Under the pieces are notes generated by a model. The model had not been told where the DNA came from. It worked only from the letters and a program-made list of their open reading frames with translations, and did not search any database. Made by a program: the position numbers and the translations under genes. This document shows positions 1 to 9,544 of a stretch of 64,000 nucleotides of DNA, in pieces. The first letter of the stretch is position 1. Every line of letters starts with the position of its first letter. Source of the stretch: Actinomycetota bacterium (lineage in GTDB: Bacteria; Actinomycetota; Acidimicrobiia; Acidimicrobiales; Ilumatobacteraceae); assembly GCA_016700055.1 (NCBI GenBank), contig CP064997.1, positions 2,418,001 through 2,482,000 of the forward strand, written 5' to 3'.

Positions 1-1698
1 GAGTCCTCCACCCCCGTCGACGTCAAGCCACGCAGCCGTGACGTCACCGACGGCATCCAGAAGGCCGCTGCTCGCGCGATGCTGCGCGCGGTCGGGCTGA
101 CCGACGACGACTGGGACAAGCCCCAGATCGGCATCGCCTCCTCGTGGAACGAGATCACGCCGTGCAACGTGTCGCTGCGCCGGTTGACGGCGGCGGCGAA
201 GGAGGGCGTGCGCGCCGCCGGGGGAGTGGCGCTGGAGTTCGGCACGATCACCGTGTCCGACGGCATCTCGATGGGCACCGAGGGGATGCGCGCCTCGCTC
301 GTCAGCCGCGAGATCATCGCCGACTCGGTCGAGGCGGTGATGCACGGCGAGCGCCTCGACGGCCTGGTGGCGACGGGCGGCTGCGACAAGTCGATGCCGG
401 GCATGATGATGGCCATCGCCCGGCTCGACCTGCCGGGGGTGTTCGTCTACAACGGCTCCACCCTGCCCGGCTACCTGAACGGCAAGGCGCTCGACATCAC
501 GAGCGTGTTCGAGGCGATCGGCGCCTGCGCGTCGGGGGCGATCACCGAAGAAGAGCTCGGCGCGATCGAGCGCAACGCGTGCCCCGGTGAGGGTGCGTGC
601 GGGGGGATGTTCACGGCCAACACGATGAGCTCGATCGGCGAGGCGCTCGGGCTGTCGTTGCCCGGCTCGGCTTCTCCCCCCGCCGTCGACCGCCGCCGCG
701 AGGACGATGCCCGGCGCGCCGGCGCAGCCGTGGTCGAGATGCTGCGGCTCGGCATCCGGCCTCGCGACATCCTCACCAAGAAGGCGTTCGAGAACGCGAT
801 CGCGCTCGCGAACGCGCTCGGCGGCTCGACCAATGCCGTGCTGCACCTGCTCGCCATCGCCAACGAGGCGGGCGTGAAGCTGGAGCTCGACGACTTCAAC
901 CGCATCGCCGAGCGGGTCCCCCACATCGCCGACATGAAGCCGGGCGGCAAGTTCCACATGACCGACCTCGACCGCATCGGCGGAGTCCCGGTGGTGATGA
1001 AGCTGCTGCTCGACGCCGGCCTGGTGCACGGCGACGCGCTCACCTGCACTGGCAAGACGCTCGCCGAGAACCTCGCCGAGATCGACCCTCCGGCGGCCGA
1101 CGGCGTGGTCGTCCACCCGCTCGACGCACCGATCAACACCGAGGGCGGGATCAACGTGCTGCGCGGCTCGCTGGCGCCCGACGGCGCGGTCGTGAAGGTG
1201 GCCGGGCTCACCCACGAGCAGCGCACGTTCGAGGGCGAGGCCCGGGTGTTCGACGGCGAGGACCCGGCGATGGCGGCGATCATGGGCGGCGAGATCCAGC
1301 CGAACACGGTGCTCGTGATCCGCTACGAGGGCCCGAAGGGCGGGCCGGGGATGCGTGAGATGCTCGCCATCACCGGGGCGCTGAAGGGCGCCGGCCGGGG
1401 GGCGGACTGCGCGCTCGTCACCGACGGCCGCTTCTCCGGAGGCACGTGGGGCTTCTGCATCGGCCACGTCGCGCCCGAGGCCGTCGACGCCGGCCCGATC
1501 GCGTTCGTGCGCGACGGCGATCGCATCCGCATCGACGTGCCGTCCAAGTCGCTCGACCTGCTCGTCGACCCCGACGAGCTGGCCACCCGCCGCGAGGGCT
1601 GGGCGCCGAACCCGCCCCGTTACACCACCGGCGTGCTCGCCAAGTTCGCGAGGCTGGCCCAAGGCGCCGACAAGGGCGCGATCACCAACCCCGTCTAA
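1..1698 (+). CDS. ilvD: Dihydroxy-acid dehydratase, 5' end cut by window edge
   Basis: The enzyme dehydrates 2,3-dihydroxy acids to 2-keto acids in valine and isoleucine synthesis, in the cytoplasm. The reading frame is open from base 1, and the residues before the first ATG (KPRSRDVTDGIQKAAARAML) are the conserved IlvD amino terminus, so the gene starts upstream of the window and the ATG at 79 is internal. 565 residues are visible of a family norm of about 560-620. The Fe-S/metal-site cysteines appear in TPCNVS, GGCDKSMPGM and GEGACGGMF. The stop codon is followed immediately by palindromic repeat A1. It belongs functionally with ilvBNC 3 kb downstream but is a separate transcription unit. 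Very secure call. Confidence 0.97.
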   Translation, partial: ESSTPVDVKPRSRDVTDGIQKAAARAMLRAVGLTDDDWDKPQIGIASSWNEITPCNVSLRRLTAAAKEGVRAAGGVALEFGTITVSDGISMGTEGMRASLVSREIIADSVEAVMHGERLDGLVATGGCDKSMPGMMMAIARLDLPGVFVYNGSTLPGYLNGKALDITSVFEAIGACASGAITEEELGAIERNACPGEGACGGMFTANTMSSIGEALGLSLPGSASPPAVDRRREDDARRAGAAVVEMLRLGIRPRDILTKKAFENAIALANALGGSTNAVLHLLAIANEAGVKLELDDFNRIAERVPHIADMKPGGKFHMTDLDRIGGVPVVMKLLLDAGLVHGDALTCTGKTLAENLAEIDPPAADGVVVHPLDAPINTEGGINVLRGSLAPDGAVVKVAGLTHEQRTFEGEARVFDGEDPAMAAIMGGEIQPNTVLVIRYEGPKGGPGMREMLAITGALKGAGRGADCALVTDGRFSGGTWGFCIGHVAPEAVDAGPIAFVRDGDRIRIDVPSKSLDLLVDPDELATRREGWAPNPPRYTTGVLAKFARLAQGADKGAITNPV

Positions 1699-1781
1699 AA
1701 ACCGCAGGTCTCGCGCCAATCTGTCAACGAACCTGCGGCTAGCGCCGTTTGGTTGACAGATTGGCGCGGAAGCTGCGGTTT
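1699..1781. repeat. Dispersed palindromic repeat A, copy 1
   Basis: Perfect inverted arms CGCGCCAATCTGTCAAC (1712-1728) and its complement (1752-1768) are enclosed by outer arms AAACCGCAG / CTGCGGTTT. A second pairing, CCGCAGGT with ACCTGCGG (1702-1709 and 1731-1738), could fold the left half alone. The element fills the gap between the convergent ilvD and DUF3054 genes, starting one base after the ilvD stop. Near-identical copies lie at 9462-9541 and 37133-37214. It has no T-run, so a plain intrinsic terminator is not shown. Confidence 0.9.
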
Positions 1782-1785
1782 GGGG

Positions 1786-2198
1786 TTAGCCGCGGGGGGT
1801 GGTCGGGCGGTGATGGCGGGTGGTGGGGTGGTGCTGGCGGGCGGCGATGGCATTGGCGATGGCCCGCCAGCCGACCAGCAGCGCCCCGAGGACGATCGCG
1901 GCGACGATCACGAAGCTGGCCGCGGTGCTGCGATCCCACGCGAAGCGGCGCAGCAGCATGCCCGCAGGGACGGTGACCGCCCATACGGCCAGCCCGGTCG
2001 TCACCGCCAGCGGGCTGCGGGCAGCGCGGGTGAGTGCCCAGCCGAGCACGAGCCCGACGAGGAACGGCGCCGCGACCCCGAGGATGCCGGTGACGGAGTT
2101 GGCCTCGTCGTGGCTGCGTCGCCCGAAGGCCACGAAGACGACCACCGCGGCGACGTCGGCCAGGGCGGCCAGCGCCGCTGTTCGGTTGGCCCCGCGCA

Positions 2199-2199
<1 letters not shown>
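1786..2199 (-). CDS. DUF3054 family membrane protein
   Basis: A 137-residue protein of unknown function with about four hydrophobic helices. Family features seen are the GRRSH motif near residue 26, a PFLVGLVLGW helix, and the VWAVTVPAGMLLRR segment followed by a final helix ending in GWR. The tail after the last helix is histidine- and proline-rich and looks poorly conserved. Its ATG shares a base with the TGA of the upstream inositol-phosphate synthase (TGATG), so the two are probably translationally coupled. A link to inositol lipid metabolism is only a guess from this position. Assignment to DUF3054 is from pattern recognition of the family. Confidence 0.8.
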
Positions 2200-3527
<1,328 letters not shown>

Positions 3528-3580
3528 GGCGTCGACAGGCTAGGCGCTCGGTAGCTGGGCCGCGCCTACGATCGAGCCCC

Positions 3581-4492
3581 GTGGCCCCCACCCCGTCTGC
3601 TGACGCTCCCGCCGAAGATTTCGCCCGTACCCCCGGTGGCGCGGTGCTGATGGACGGCAACCGGTTGCGTGACGAGATCGTCGCCGACCTGCGGGCCACC
3701 GTCGTTGCGGCCGGTTCGCCGCCGGTGTGCCTCGCGACGGTGCTCGTCGGCGACGACCCGCCGAGCCAGCGGTACGTGCGCAGCAAGCACGCGCAGGCGG
3801 CCAAGGCGGGGATGCAGAGCCGCAGCGAGGTGCTGGCGGCCACGGCGAGCCAGGCCGAGGTCGAGCAGGTCGTCGGAGCGCTCGTCGAAGACCCCGCGGT
3901 GCACGGCATCCTCGTGCAGGCGCCGCTGCCCGACGGGCTCGACTTCGACGCCGTGCTGCGCCTCGTCCCTGCCGACAAGGACGTCGACGGGCTGACCGAG
4001 GCCTCGCTCGGCCGGCTGATGAGGAGCACGCCGGGGCACATCGGCTGCACCCCCCTCGGCGTGCTGCGCCTGCTGGAGCGCTACGGGGTGGCCGTCTCGG
4101 GCCGGCGGGCGGTGATCGTCGGGCGCTCGACCCTCGTCGGGCTCCCCCTCGCCGTGCTGCTCGCCCGCAAGGGCATCGACGCCACCGTCACCCTCGCCCA
4201 CAGCCGCAGCGGAGACCTCGTCCCCATCTGCCGCGAGGCCGACATCCTCGTCGCCGCCGCCGGCCACGCGGGGATGGTCACGGCCGCGCACGTCAAGCCC
4301 GGTGCGGCGGTGATCGACGTCGGTGTCTCCCGCACCCACGCGGGCATCGCGGGTGACGTGTTGTTCGACGAGGTGCAGGCGATCGCTTCGGCGATCACGC
4401 CGATGCCGGGCGGCACGGGGCCGATGACGGTCGCGTGCCTGCTGCAGAACACCCTGGCCGCGGCCCGCCTGCAGGGTGCCTTCCCTGGCTGA
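3581..4492 (+). CDS. folD: Bifunctional methylenetetrahydrofolate dehydrogenase/cyclohydrolase
   Basis: Interconverts 5,10-methylene-, 5,10-methenyl- and 10-formyl-tetrahydrofolate in cytoplasmic one-carbon metabolism. The catalytic region DDPPSQRYVRSKHAQAA carries the expected Tyr and Lys; PADKDVDG, GCTPLGV, the nucleotide-binding VGRSTLVGLPLA and C-terminal PMPGGTGPMT are all present. The GTG at 3581 is preferred because TACGAT (3567-3572) sits 8 nt upstream, the leaderless spacing seen at many genes here; it gives 303 residues with a 20-odd residue N-terminal extension. Starts at GTG 3644 or ATG 3650 would give the usual family length and cannot be excluded. Confidence 0.94.
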   Translation: MAPTPSADAPAEDFARTPGGAVLMDGNRLRDEIVADLRATVVAAGSPPVCLATVLVGDDPPSQRYVRSKHAQAAKAGMQSRSEVLAATASQAEVEQVVGALVEDPAVHGILVQAPLPDGLDFDAVLRLVPADKDVDGLTEASLGRLMRSTPGHIGCTPLGVLRLLERYGVAVSGRRAVIVGRSTLVGLPLAVLLARKGIDATVTLAHSRSGDLVPICREADILVAAAGHAGMVTAAHVKPGAAVIDVGVSRTHAGIAGDVLFDEVQAIASAITPMPGGTGPMTVACLLQNTLAAARLQGAFPG

Positions 4493-4502
4493 GACGGCCG
4501 GG

Positions 4503-4536
4503 TTGAGTTGCCCGAGCCGTGCGGCCCTGGCAGACT
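4503..4536 (+). promoter_or_regulatory. Candidate promoter of ilvBNC leader
   Basis: TTGCCC (4508-4513) and CAGACT (4531-4536) are separated by 17 bp and put the transcription start close to the ATG of the leader peptide at 4545. The -10 is a weak match, so this is an inference from spacing. Confidence 0.35.
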
Positions 4537-4544
4537 GCACGGCG

Positions 4545-4580
4545 ATGCCCGCCCGCGACCTGCTCGTAGTAATCGTGTAA
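4545..4580 (+). CDS. ilvL: ilvB operon leader peptide
   Basis: A short frame codes for MPARDLLVVIV and stops at TAA 4578-4580. Six of its last six residues are Leu, Leu, Val, Val, Ile, Val, the three end products of the operon that follows. A strong intrinsic terminator comes 33 nt later and ilvB 104 nt later. This is the classical arrangement for ribosome-mediated attenuation: stalling at the branched-chain codons when charged tRNA is scarce would favour read-through. No clear ribosome-binding site is seen, so translation may be leaderless. The pairing partners of the antiterminator could not be resolved by eye. Confidence 0.85.
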   Translation: MPARDLLVVIV

Positions 4581-4613
4581 GACGTACCCGGCCCCACTCG
4601 CCGCGTGCGTCCC

Positions 4614-4646
4614 CGACCTCCCTCGACGGGAGGTCGTCTTCTTTTT
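4614..4646 (+). terminator. Attenuator terminator upstream of ilvB
   Basis: A 9-bp perfect stem, CGACCTCCC (4614-4622) with GGGAGGTCG (4628-4636) and a 5-nt loop, is followed directly by TCTTCTTTTT. It lies between the leader peptide and ilvB and is the only clear hairpin-plus-T-run seen in this GC-rich window. Confidence 0.88.
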
Positions 4647-4684
4647 CAGGCTCTTTGTCCCTCGCCACACCAGGAGATCCACCC

Positions 4685-6433
4685 ATGAAGATCACCGGGG
4701 CCCAAGCCCTGATCCGAGCGCTCGAGATGGAGGGCGTCGAGGTCATGTTCGGCCTGCCCGGCGGCTGCATCCTGCCGGCGTACGACCCGCTGCTCGACTC
4801 GTCGATCCGCCACGTCCTCGTGCGTCACGAGCAGGGCGCGGGGCACATGGCCGAGGGCTACGCGCACGTCACCGGCCGCCCAGGGGTGGCGATGGTCACC
4901 TCCGGCCCGGCGGCGACCAACATGGTGACGCCGCTGATGGATGCGTACATGGACTCGGTCCCGATGGTGTGCATCACCGGCCAGGTGGGCACCGCGGCGA
5001 TCGGCACCGACGCGTTCCAGGAGTGCGACACCGTCGGCATCACCCGGTCGGTGACCAAGCACAACGAGCTGGTGATGTCGGGCGACGACCTGCCGCTCGT
5101 CATCCGTCAGGCGTTCCACATCGCCACCACCGGACGCCCCGGCCCGGTGCTGGTCGACGTGCCGAAGGACGTCTTGCAGAACCAGATGACGTGGAACTGG
5201 CCGACCGACGACGACGTCGCCTCCAGCCTGCCCGGCTACCGGCCGACGACGAAGGGCCACCCGCGGATGGTGAAGGAGGCGGCGCGCATGATCCTCGCCG
5301 CCGAGCGCCCCGTCATCTACGCCGGCGGCGGCATCTTGAAAGCGCGAGCCGCCGACGCGTTGCGTGAGCTGGCCGAGCTCGGCGACATCCATGTGGTGAC
5401 CACACTGATGGCCCGCGGCGTGCTTCCCGACGACCACCCGCTCTGCCTCGGCATGCCCGGCATGCACGGCAACGCCACGGCGGTGACGGCGATGCAGAAG
5501 AGCGACCTGTTGATCACGCTCGGTGCCCGCTTCGACGACCGGATCACCGGCAAGGTGGCCACGTTCGCCCCCGACGCGAAGGTGATCCACGTCGACATCG
5601 ACCCCGCGGAGCAGGGCAAGGTGCGCCGCCCCGACGTGCCGATCGTCGGTGACGCCCGGTTGGTGATCGAAGAGATCGTCCGGGCGATGAAGGACATGCT
5701 CGCCGGCGGGGCCGCTCAGGCGGACACGTCCGCGTGGAAGAGCAGGCTCTCCGGCTGGCGTGAGCAGTTCCCGCTCACTTACGACGAGAGCGAGCCGGGC
5801 GACGCACTGAAGCCCCAGTTCTGCCTGGAGCAGCTGCGCGACGGCGCGCCGGAGGGGACGATCCTCGTCTCCGGCGTCGGCCAGCACCAGATGTGGGCGT
5901 CGCAGTTCTGGCGCTTCGACGAGCCGTACACGTGGGTCAACTCCGGTGGCCTCGGCACGATGGGCTTCGCGGTGCCGGCCGCGATCGGCGCCAAGGTGGG
6001 CCGCCCCGAGCGCACCGTCTGGGCCGTCGATGGCGACGGCTGCTTCCAGATGACGGCGCAGGAGCTCGTCACCGCGACCGTGGAGCGCATCCCGGTCAAG
6101 GTCGCGATCTTGAACAACTCGTACCTCGGCATGGTGCGCCAATGGCAGGAGCTGTTCTACGAGGAGCGCTACAGCGAGGTCTACCTCTCCCCGGACGTGC
6201 CCGACTTCGTGAAGTGGGCGGAGTCGATGGGCTGCGTCGGGATCCGGGTGGAGAGCCCCGAAGAGGTGGCCCCCGCGATAGAGAAGGCGAACTCGATCGA
6301 CGACCGCTCGGTGGTGGTCGACTTCCGCGTCGACGCCCGAGAGAAGGTGTTCCCGATGGTGCCCGCCGGCCAGTCGAACGACGATCTGATCCTTCATGGA
6401 TCACAGATGGACCGCAAGGAGCTGTTGAGATGA
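4685..6433 (+). CDS. ilvB: Acetolactate synthase, large (catalytic) subunit
   Basis: TPP- and FAD-dependent enzyme that condenses pyruvate with pyruvate or 2-ketobutyrate, the first common step to valine, leucine and isoleucine. The 582-residue protein has the catalytic Glu in RHEQGAGHMAEGYAH, the middle FAD-associated domain, and the TPP signature from VDGDGCFQMT to ILNNSYLGMVRQW. The ATG at 4685 is preceded by AGGAG at 4671-4675. Its TGA overlaps the ilvN ATG (ATGA). Expression should depend on the leader-peptide attenuator directly upstream. Distinguished from the IlvG-like paralogue at 40974 by operon context. Confidence 0.97.
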   Translation: MKITGAQALIRALEMEGVEVMFGLPGGCILPAYDPLLDSSIRHVLVRHEQGAGHMAEGYAHVTGRPGVAMVTSGPAATNMVTPLMDAYMDSVPMVCITGQVGTAAIGTDAFQECDTVGITRSVTKHNELVMSGDDLPLVIRQAFHIATTGRPGPVLVDVPKDVLQNQMTWNWPTDDDVASSLPGYRPTTKGHPRMVKEAARMILAAERPVIYAGGGILKARAADALRELAELGDIHVVTTLMARGVLPDDHPLCLGMPGMHGNATAVTAMQKSDLLITLGARFDDRITGKVATFAPDAKVIHVDIDPAEQGKVRRPDVPIVGDARLVIEEIVRAMKDMLAGGAAQADTSAWKSRLSGWREQFPLTYDESEPGDALKPQFCLEQLRDGAPEGTILVSGVGQHQMWASQFWRFDEPYTWVNSGGLGTMGFAVPAAIGAKVGRPERTVWAVDGDGCFQMTAQELVTATVERIPVKVAILNNSYLGMVRQWQELFYEERYSEVYLSPDVPDFVKWAESMGCVGIRVESPEEVAPAIEKANSIDDRSVVVDFRVDAREKVFPMVPAGQSNDDLILHGSQMDRKELLR

Positions 6434-6981
6434 CCGCTGTCAACCCCTTCGGCGGGCACTCGCCGACACACCACATCTTGTCGGTGCTGGTGCAGAACCG
6501 CCCTGGCGTCCTGGCGCGGGTGGCGTCGCTGTTCGCCCGACGCGGCTACAACATCTTCTCGCTCGCCGTCGCGCCGACCGAGAACGCGGACCAGTCACGG
6601 ATCACCATCGTCGTCGACGTCGAGTCCACCCCGCTCGAACAGATCGTCAAGCAGCTCTTCAAGCTGATCGACGTGGTGAAGATCTCCGAGCTCGACCCGC
6701 GGCGCTCCGTGGAGCGTGAACTGCTGCTGGCCACCGTGCGCGTGCCCCCCGAGGAGCGCGGGCAGGTGGTCGAGCTGACGACGATCTTCGAGGGCAAGAT
6801 CCTCGCCGTCGGCGTCGACGCGCTGACCGTGTCGCTCGAGGGGCACCCCGACAAGCTCGACGACTTCGAGGAACTGGTGCGCGGCTATGGCATCGTGGAG
6901 TTGCAGCGCACCGGTCGGGTGGCGCTGCCCAAGCTCGATCGTGAGGCGCGCTTGCGCGCCGTCAAGGGAAAGGCAGGCTGA
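6430..6981 (+). CDS. ilvN: Acetolactate synthase, small regulatory subunit
   Basis: Regulatory partner of IlvB that confers valine feedback inhibition and raises activity. The 183-residue protein begins with an ACT domain (about residues 14-90: SVLVQNRPGVLARVASLFAR, then GYNIFSLAVAPTE) and a C-terminal ALS_ss domain with SVERELLLATVRVPPEERG. The length is typical of the family. The ATG overlaps the ilvB stop and its own TGA shares a base with the ilvC ATG, so the three subunits of the operon are translationally coupled. Confidence 0.96.
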   Translation: MTAVNPFGGHSPTHHILSVLVQNRPGVLARVASLFARRGYNIFSLAVAPTENADQSRITIVVDVESTPLEQIVKQLFKLIDVVKISELDPRRSVERELLLATVRVPPEERGQVVELTTIFEGKILAVGVDALTVSLEGHPDKLDDFEELVRGYGIVELQRTGRVALPKLDREARLRAVKGKAG

Positions 6982-8009
6982 TGGCAGCCAACGTGTACTA
7001 CGAGAACGACGCGGATCCCTCGCTGATCCGTTCCCGCAAGGTCGCCATCGTCGGCTACGGGTCGCAGGGGCACGCGCACGCGCTGAACCTGAAGGATTCC
7101 GGAGTCGACGTGGTCGTCGGCCTGCGGGAGGGTTCGTCGTCGGTTGCGAAGGCCGCCGCGCAGGGTCTGCGCGTGATGTCGATCGACGACGCCGCCGCGT
7201 ACGCCGACGTGATCATGATCCTCGCCCCCGACACCGAGCAGAAGCGCATCTACGACGAACACATCGCCGCGCACATGACCCCCGGCAAGGCGCTCGCGTT
7301 CGCGCACGGGTTCAACGTGCGCTTCGGGCGGATCGCCCCGCCGGCGGGCTGCGACGTGATCATGATCGCCCCCAAAGGCCCCGGGCACCTCGTGCGGCGC
7401 ACGTACACAGAAGGTGGCGGCGTGCCGGCGCTGATCGCCGTTGCCCAGGACGCCACGGGCCAGGCGAAGGCGGTGGCGATGTCCTACGCCGACGCGATCG
7501 GCGGCAGCCGGGCCGGAGTGATCGAGACCACGTTCCCGGAGGAGACCGAGACCGACCTGTTCGGTGAGCAGGTGGTGCTCTGCGGCGGGCTGACCGCGCT
7601 CGTGCAGGCCGGGTTCGAGACGCTGACCGAGGCCGGATACGCGCCGGAGATGGCGTACTTCGAGTGCCTCCACGAGGTGAAGCTGATCGTCGACCTGATG
7701 TACGAAGAGGGCATTGCCGGCATGCGGTACTCGATCTCCGACACCGCCGAGTACGGCGACCTCACCCGCGGGCCGCGGATCATCACCGACGAGACCAAGG
7801 CCGAGATGCGCAGGATCCTCGATGAGATCCGCAGCGGCCAGTTCGCCGACGAGTGGATCGCCGAGAGCGAGTCGGGTCGCGACAACTACCACCGGCTGCA
7901 ACAGCGCGGCAAGGATCATCCGATCGAGGCCGTCGGTGGGCGGCTGCGTTCGATGATGCCGTGGATCTCCGCCGGCAAGACCAAGGTCGCCGACGCCTCC
8001 GGGGGCTGA
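6981..8009 (+). CDS. ilvC: Ketol-acid reductoisomerase (class I)
   Basis: Performs the Mg-dependent alkyl shift and NAD(P)H reduction of acetolactate or acetohydroxybutyrate. The 342-residue length is the short class I form. The Rossmann motif GYGSQGHAHALNLKDSG is followed by GLREGSSS, whose Arg and Ser residues usually indicate NADPH. MIAPKGPGH, the metal-binding Asp/Glu in TTFPEETETDLFGEQ and the helix YFECLHEVKLIVDL are present. It is the last gene of ilvBNC; a 27-bp palindrome and a new promoter for metY follow within 50 bp. Confidence 0.97.
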   Translation: MAANVYYENDADPSLIRSRKVAIVGYGSQGHAHALNLKDSGVDVVVGLREGSSSVAKAAAQGLRVMSIDDAAAYADVIMILAPDTEQKRIYDEHIAAHMTPGKALAFAHGFNVRFGRIAPPAGCDVIMIAPKGPGHLVRRTYTEGGGVPALIAVAQDATGQAKAVAMSYADAIGGSRAGVIETTFPEETETDLFGEQVVLCGGLTALVQAGFETLTEAGYAPEMAYFECLHEVKLIVDLMYEEGIAGMRYSISDTAEYGDLTRGPRIITDETKAEMRRILDEIRSGQFADEWIAESESGRDNYHRLQQRGKDHPIEAVGGRLRSMMPWISAGKTKVADASGG

Positions 8010-8021
8010 TCTCCGACCGAT

Positions 8022-8060
8022 TAATCCCGACTTGCTCAGTCGGGAATAGGTGGCTAGTTT
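8022..8060 (+). promoter_or_regulatory. metY promoter with overlapping palindromic operator
   Basis: TTGCTC (8032-8037) and TAGTTT (8055-8060), 17 bp apart, form a credible promoter for metY. The -35 lies inside a palindrome whose arms TAATCCCGACT (8022-8032) and AGTCGGGAATA (8038-8048) match at 10 of 11 positions. A repressor bound there would cover the -35. No U-run follows, so a terminator role for the hairpin is less likely. The regulator is unknown; the CCCGACT/AGTCGGG core is reminiscent of Rrf2-type sites, which is inference only. Confidence 0.65.
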
Positions 8061-8092
8061 GATCCCTCGTCGTCGAAGCGAGGGGAGCCGTT

Positions 8093-9406
8093 GTGTCGAA
8101 CGAGTGGGGTTTCGAGACCCGCCAGATCCACGTGGGCGGTGAGCCGGATCCGGCCACCGGCGCGCGGACGACGCCGATCTACCAGACGACGAGCTACGAG
8201 TTCCGCGACTCGGCCCACGCCGCCAACCTGTTCGCCCTCGCCGAGGTCGGCAACATCTACACGCGCATCATGAATCCCACTCAGGGTGCGCTCGAGGCCC
8301 GGCTCAACTCGTTGGAGGGCGGGGTCACCACCGCGATCGGGCTGCCGGGGACGCTCGTCGTCTCCTCTGGGCAGTCGGCCGAGCTCCTTGCCCTGCTCAC
8401 CCTGGCCGAGGCCGGTGACCACATCGTGGCCTCGCCGTCTCTGTACGGGGGCACCTACAACCTGTTCCACTACACGCTGCCCAAGCTCGGGATCGCCGTG
8501 GACTTCGTCGACGACCCCGACGACCTAGGTCAGTGGAAGAGCGCGGTGCGCCCGAACACGAAGGCGTTCTTCGGTGAGACCCTCGCCAACCCGAAGAACG
8601 ACATCTTCGACATCGAAGGCGTGGCCTCCGTCGCCCACGAGGACGGGATCCCGCTGATCATCGACAACACTGTTCCCACTCCCTACGGCATCCGCCCGCT
8701 GGAGTGGGGGGCAGACATCGTCGTGCACTCCCTCACCAAGTTCATCGGCGGCCACGGCAGCTCGATCGGCGGGTCGATCACCGACGGCGGCACCTTCGAC
8801 TTCGCCGCCTCGGGGCGCTTCGCGAACTTCACCGAGCCCGACCCGAGCTACCACGGGCTCCCGTACTGGCCGGCCCTCGGCCCGGGATCGTTCATTCTGA
8901 AGGCCAGGGTGCAGTTGCTGCGTGACCTCGGCATGGCGGTATCGCCGTTCAACGCCTGGTTGTTCCTGCAGGGTCTCCAGACGCTGTCGCTGCGCATGGA
9001 CCGGCACTGGGAGAACGCGTACAAGGTGGCTCGGTTCCTGGAAGGCCGCGACGAGGTCGAACAGATCTTCTACCCGGGCCTGGAATCGAGCCCGTGGCAC
9101 GATCGGGCGAAGCGGTACTTCCGGGGCAAAGGCTTCGGCTCGGTGCTCGCGTTCGTCATCCGCGGCGGGCGTGAGGCCGGCCAGCGGTTCACCGACGCAC
9201 TCGAGCTGCACAGCCACGTGGCGAACATCGGCGACGTGCGCAGCCTCGTGATCCACCCCGCCTCGACCACCCACAGCCAGCTCACCGAGGAAGAGCAGGC
9301 TGCTACCGGGGTGTACCCGGGCCTGGTGCGGCTGTCGGTCGGCCTCGAGGCGATCGACGACATCCTCGCCGACTTGGAAGTGGGCTTCCAGGCCGCCAAA
9401 GCCTGA
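8093..9406 (+). CDS. metY: O-acetylhomoserine sulfhydrylase-type enzyme
   Basis: PLP enzyme of the Cys/Met-metabolism family that makes homocysteine from O-acetylhomoserine and sulfide. At 437 residues it matches MetY rather than the roughly 390-residue cystathionine gamma-synthase. It shows the N-terminal FETRQIHVG and the YTRIMNPT motif, the PLP-contacting TPYGIRPLEWGAD, the Schiff-base lysine in HSLTKFIGGHG and the family C-terminus GLVRLSVGLE. GTG at 8093 is supported by AGGGGAG at 8081-8087. It is preceded by its own promoter and a palindromic operator candidate. Substrate specificity within the family cannot be proved from sequence. Confidence 0.92.
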   Translation: MSNEWGFETRQIHVGGEPDPATGARTTPIYQTTSYEFRDSAHAANLFALAEVGNIYTRIMNPTQGALEARLNSLEGGVTTAIGLPGTLVVSSGQSAELLALLTLAEAGDHIVASPSLYGGTYNLFHYTLPKLGIAVDFVDDPDDLGQWKSAVRPNTKAFFGETLANPKNDIFDIEGVASVAHEDGIPLIIDNTVPTPYGIRPLEWGADIVVHSLTKFIGGHGSSIGGSITDGGTFDFAASGRFANFTEPDPSYHGLPYWPALGPGSFILKARVQLLRDLGMAVSPFNAWLFLQGLQTLSLRMDRHWENAYKVARFLEGRDEVEQIFYPGLESSPWHDRAKRYFRGKGFGSVLAFVIRGGREAGQRFTDALELHSHVANIGDVRSLVIHPASTTHSQLTEEEQAATGVYPGLVRLSVGLEAIDDILADLEVGFQAAKA

Positions 9407-9461
9407 CCCGGCGCTGACGCACGCTGCGCGGTCGCCCGCCCACCCACAGCTACTCGGCGCG

Positions 9462-9541
9462 AAACCGCAGGTATCGCGCCAATCTGTCAACGAACCTGCG
9501 GCTCGCGCACTTCCGTTGACAGATTGGCGCGGAAGCTGCGG
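9462..9541. repeat. Dispersed palindromic repeat A, copy 2
   Basis: Carries the same AAACCGCAG outer arm and CGCGCCAATCTGTCAAC / GTTGACAGATTGGCGCG inner arms as copy 1; only the last bases of the right outer arm differ. It lies 55 bp past the metY stop, between convergent metY and the PAC2 gene, whose stop is 3 bp away. Confidence 0.9.
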
Positions 9542-9544
9542 AAG

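Noticed and set aside
1752..1768. TTGACA inside repeat A considered as a promoter -35
   Set aside because: No -10 box follows at 16-18 bp in any of the three copies and no gene begins downstream in that direction at copies 1 and 2.
4646..6397. A 583-codon frame antisense to ilvB
   Set aside because: It lacks any motif, mirrors the codons of ilvB in reverse and overlaps a secure gene completely.
8022..8048. Palindrome considered as ilvC terminator or SAM riboswitch
   Set aside because: No T-run follows the hairpin and the 83-bp gap is too short and lacks SAM-aptamer sequence; overlap with a -35 fits an operator better.
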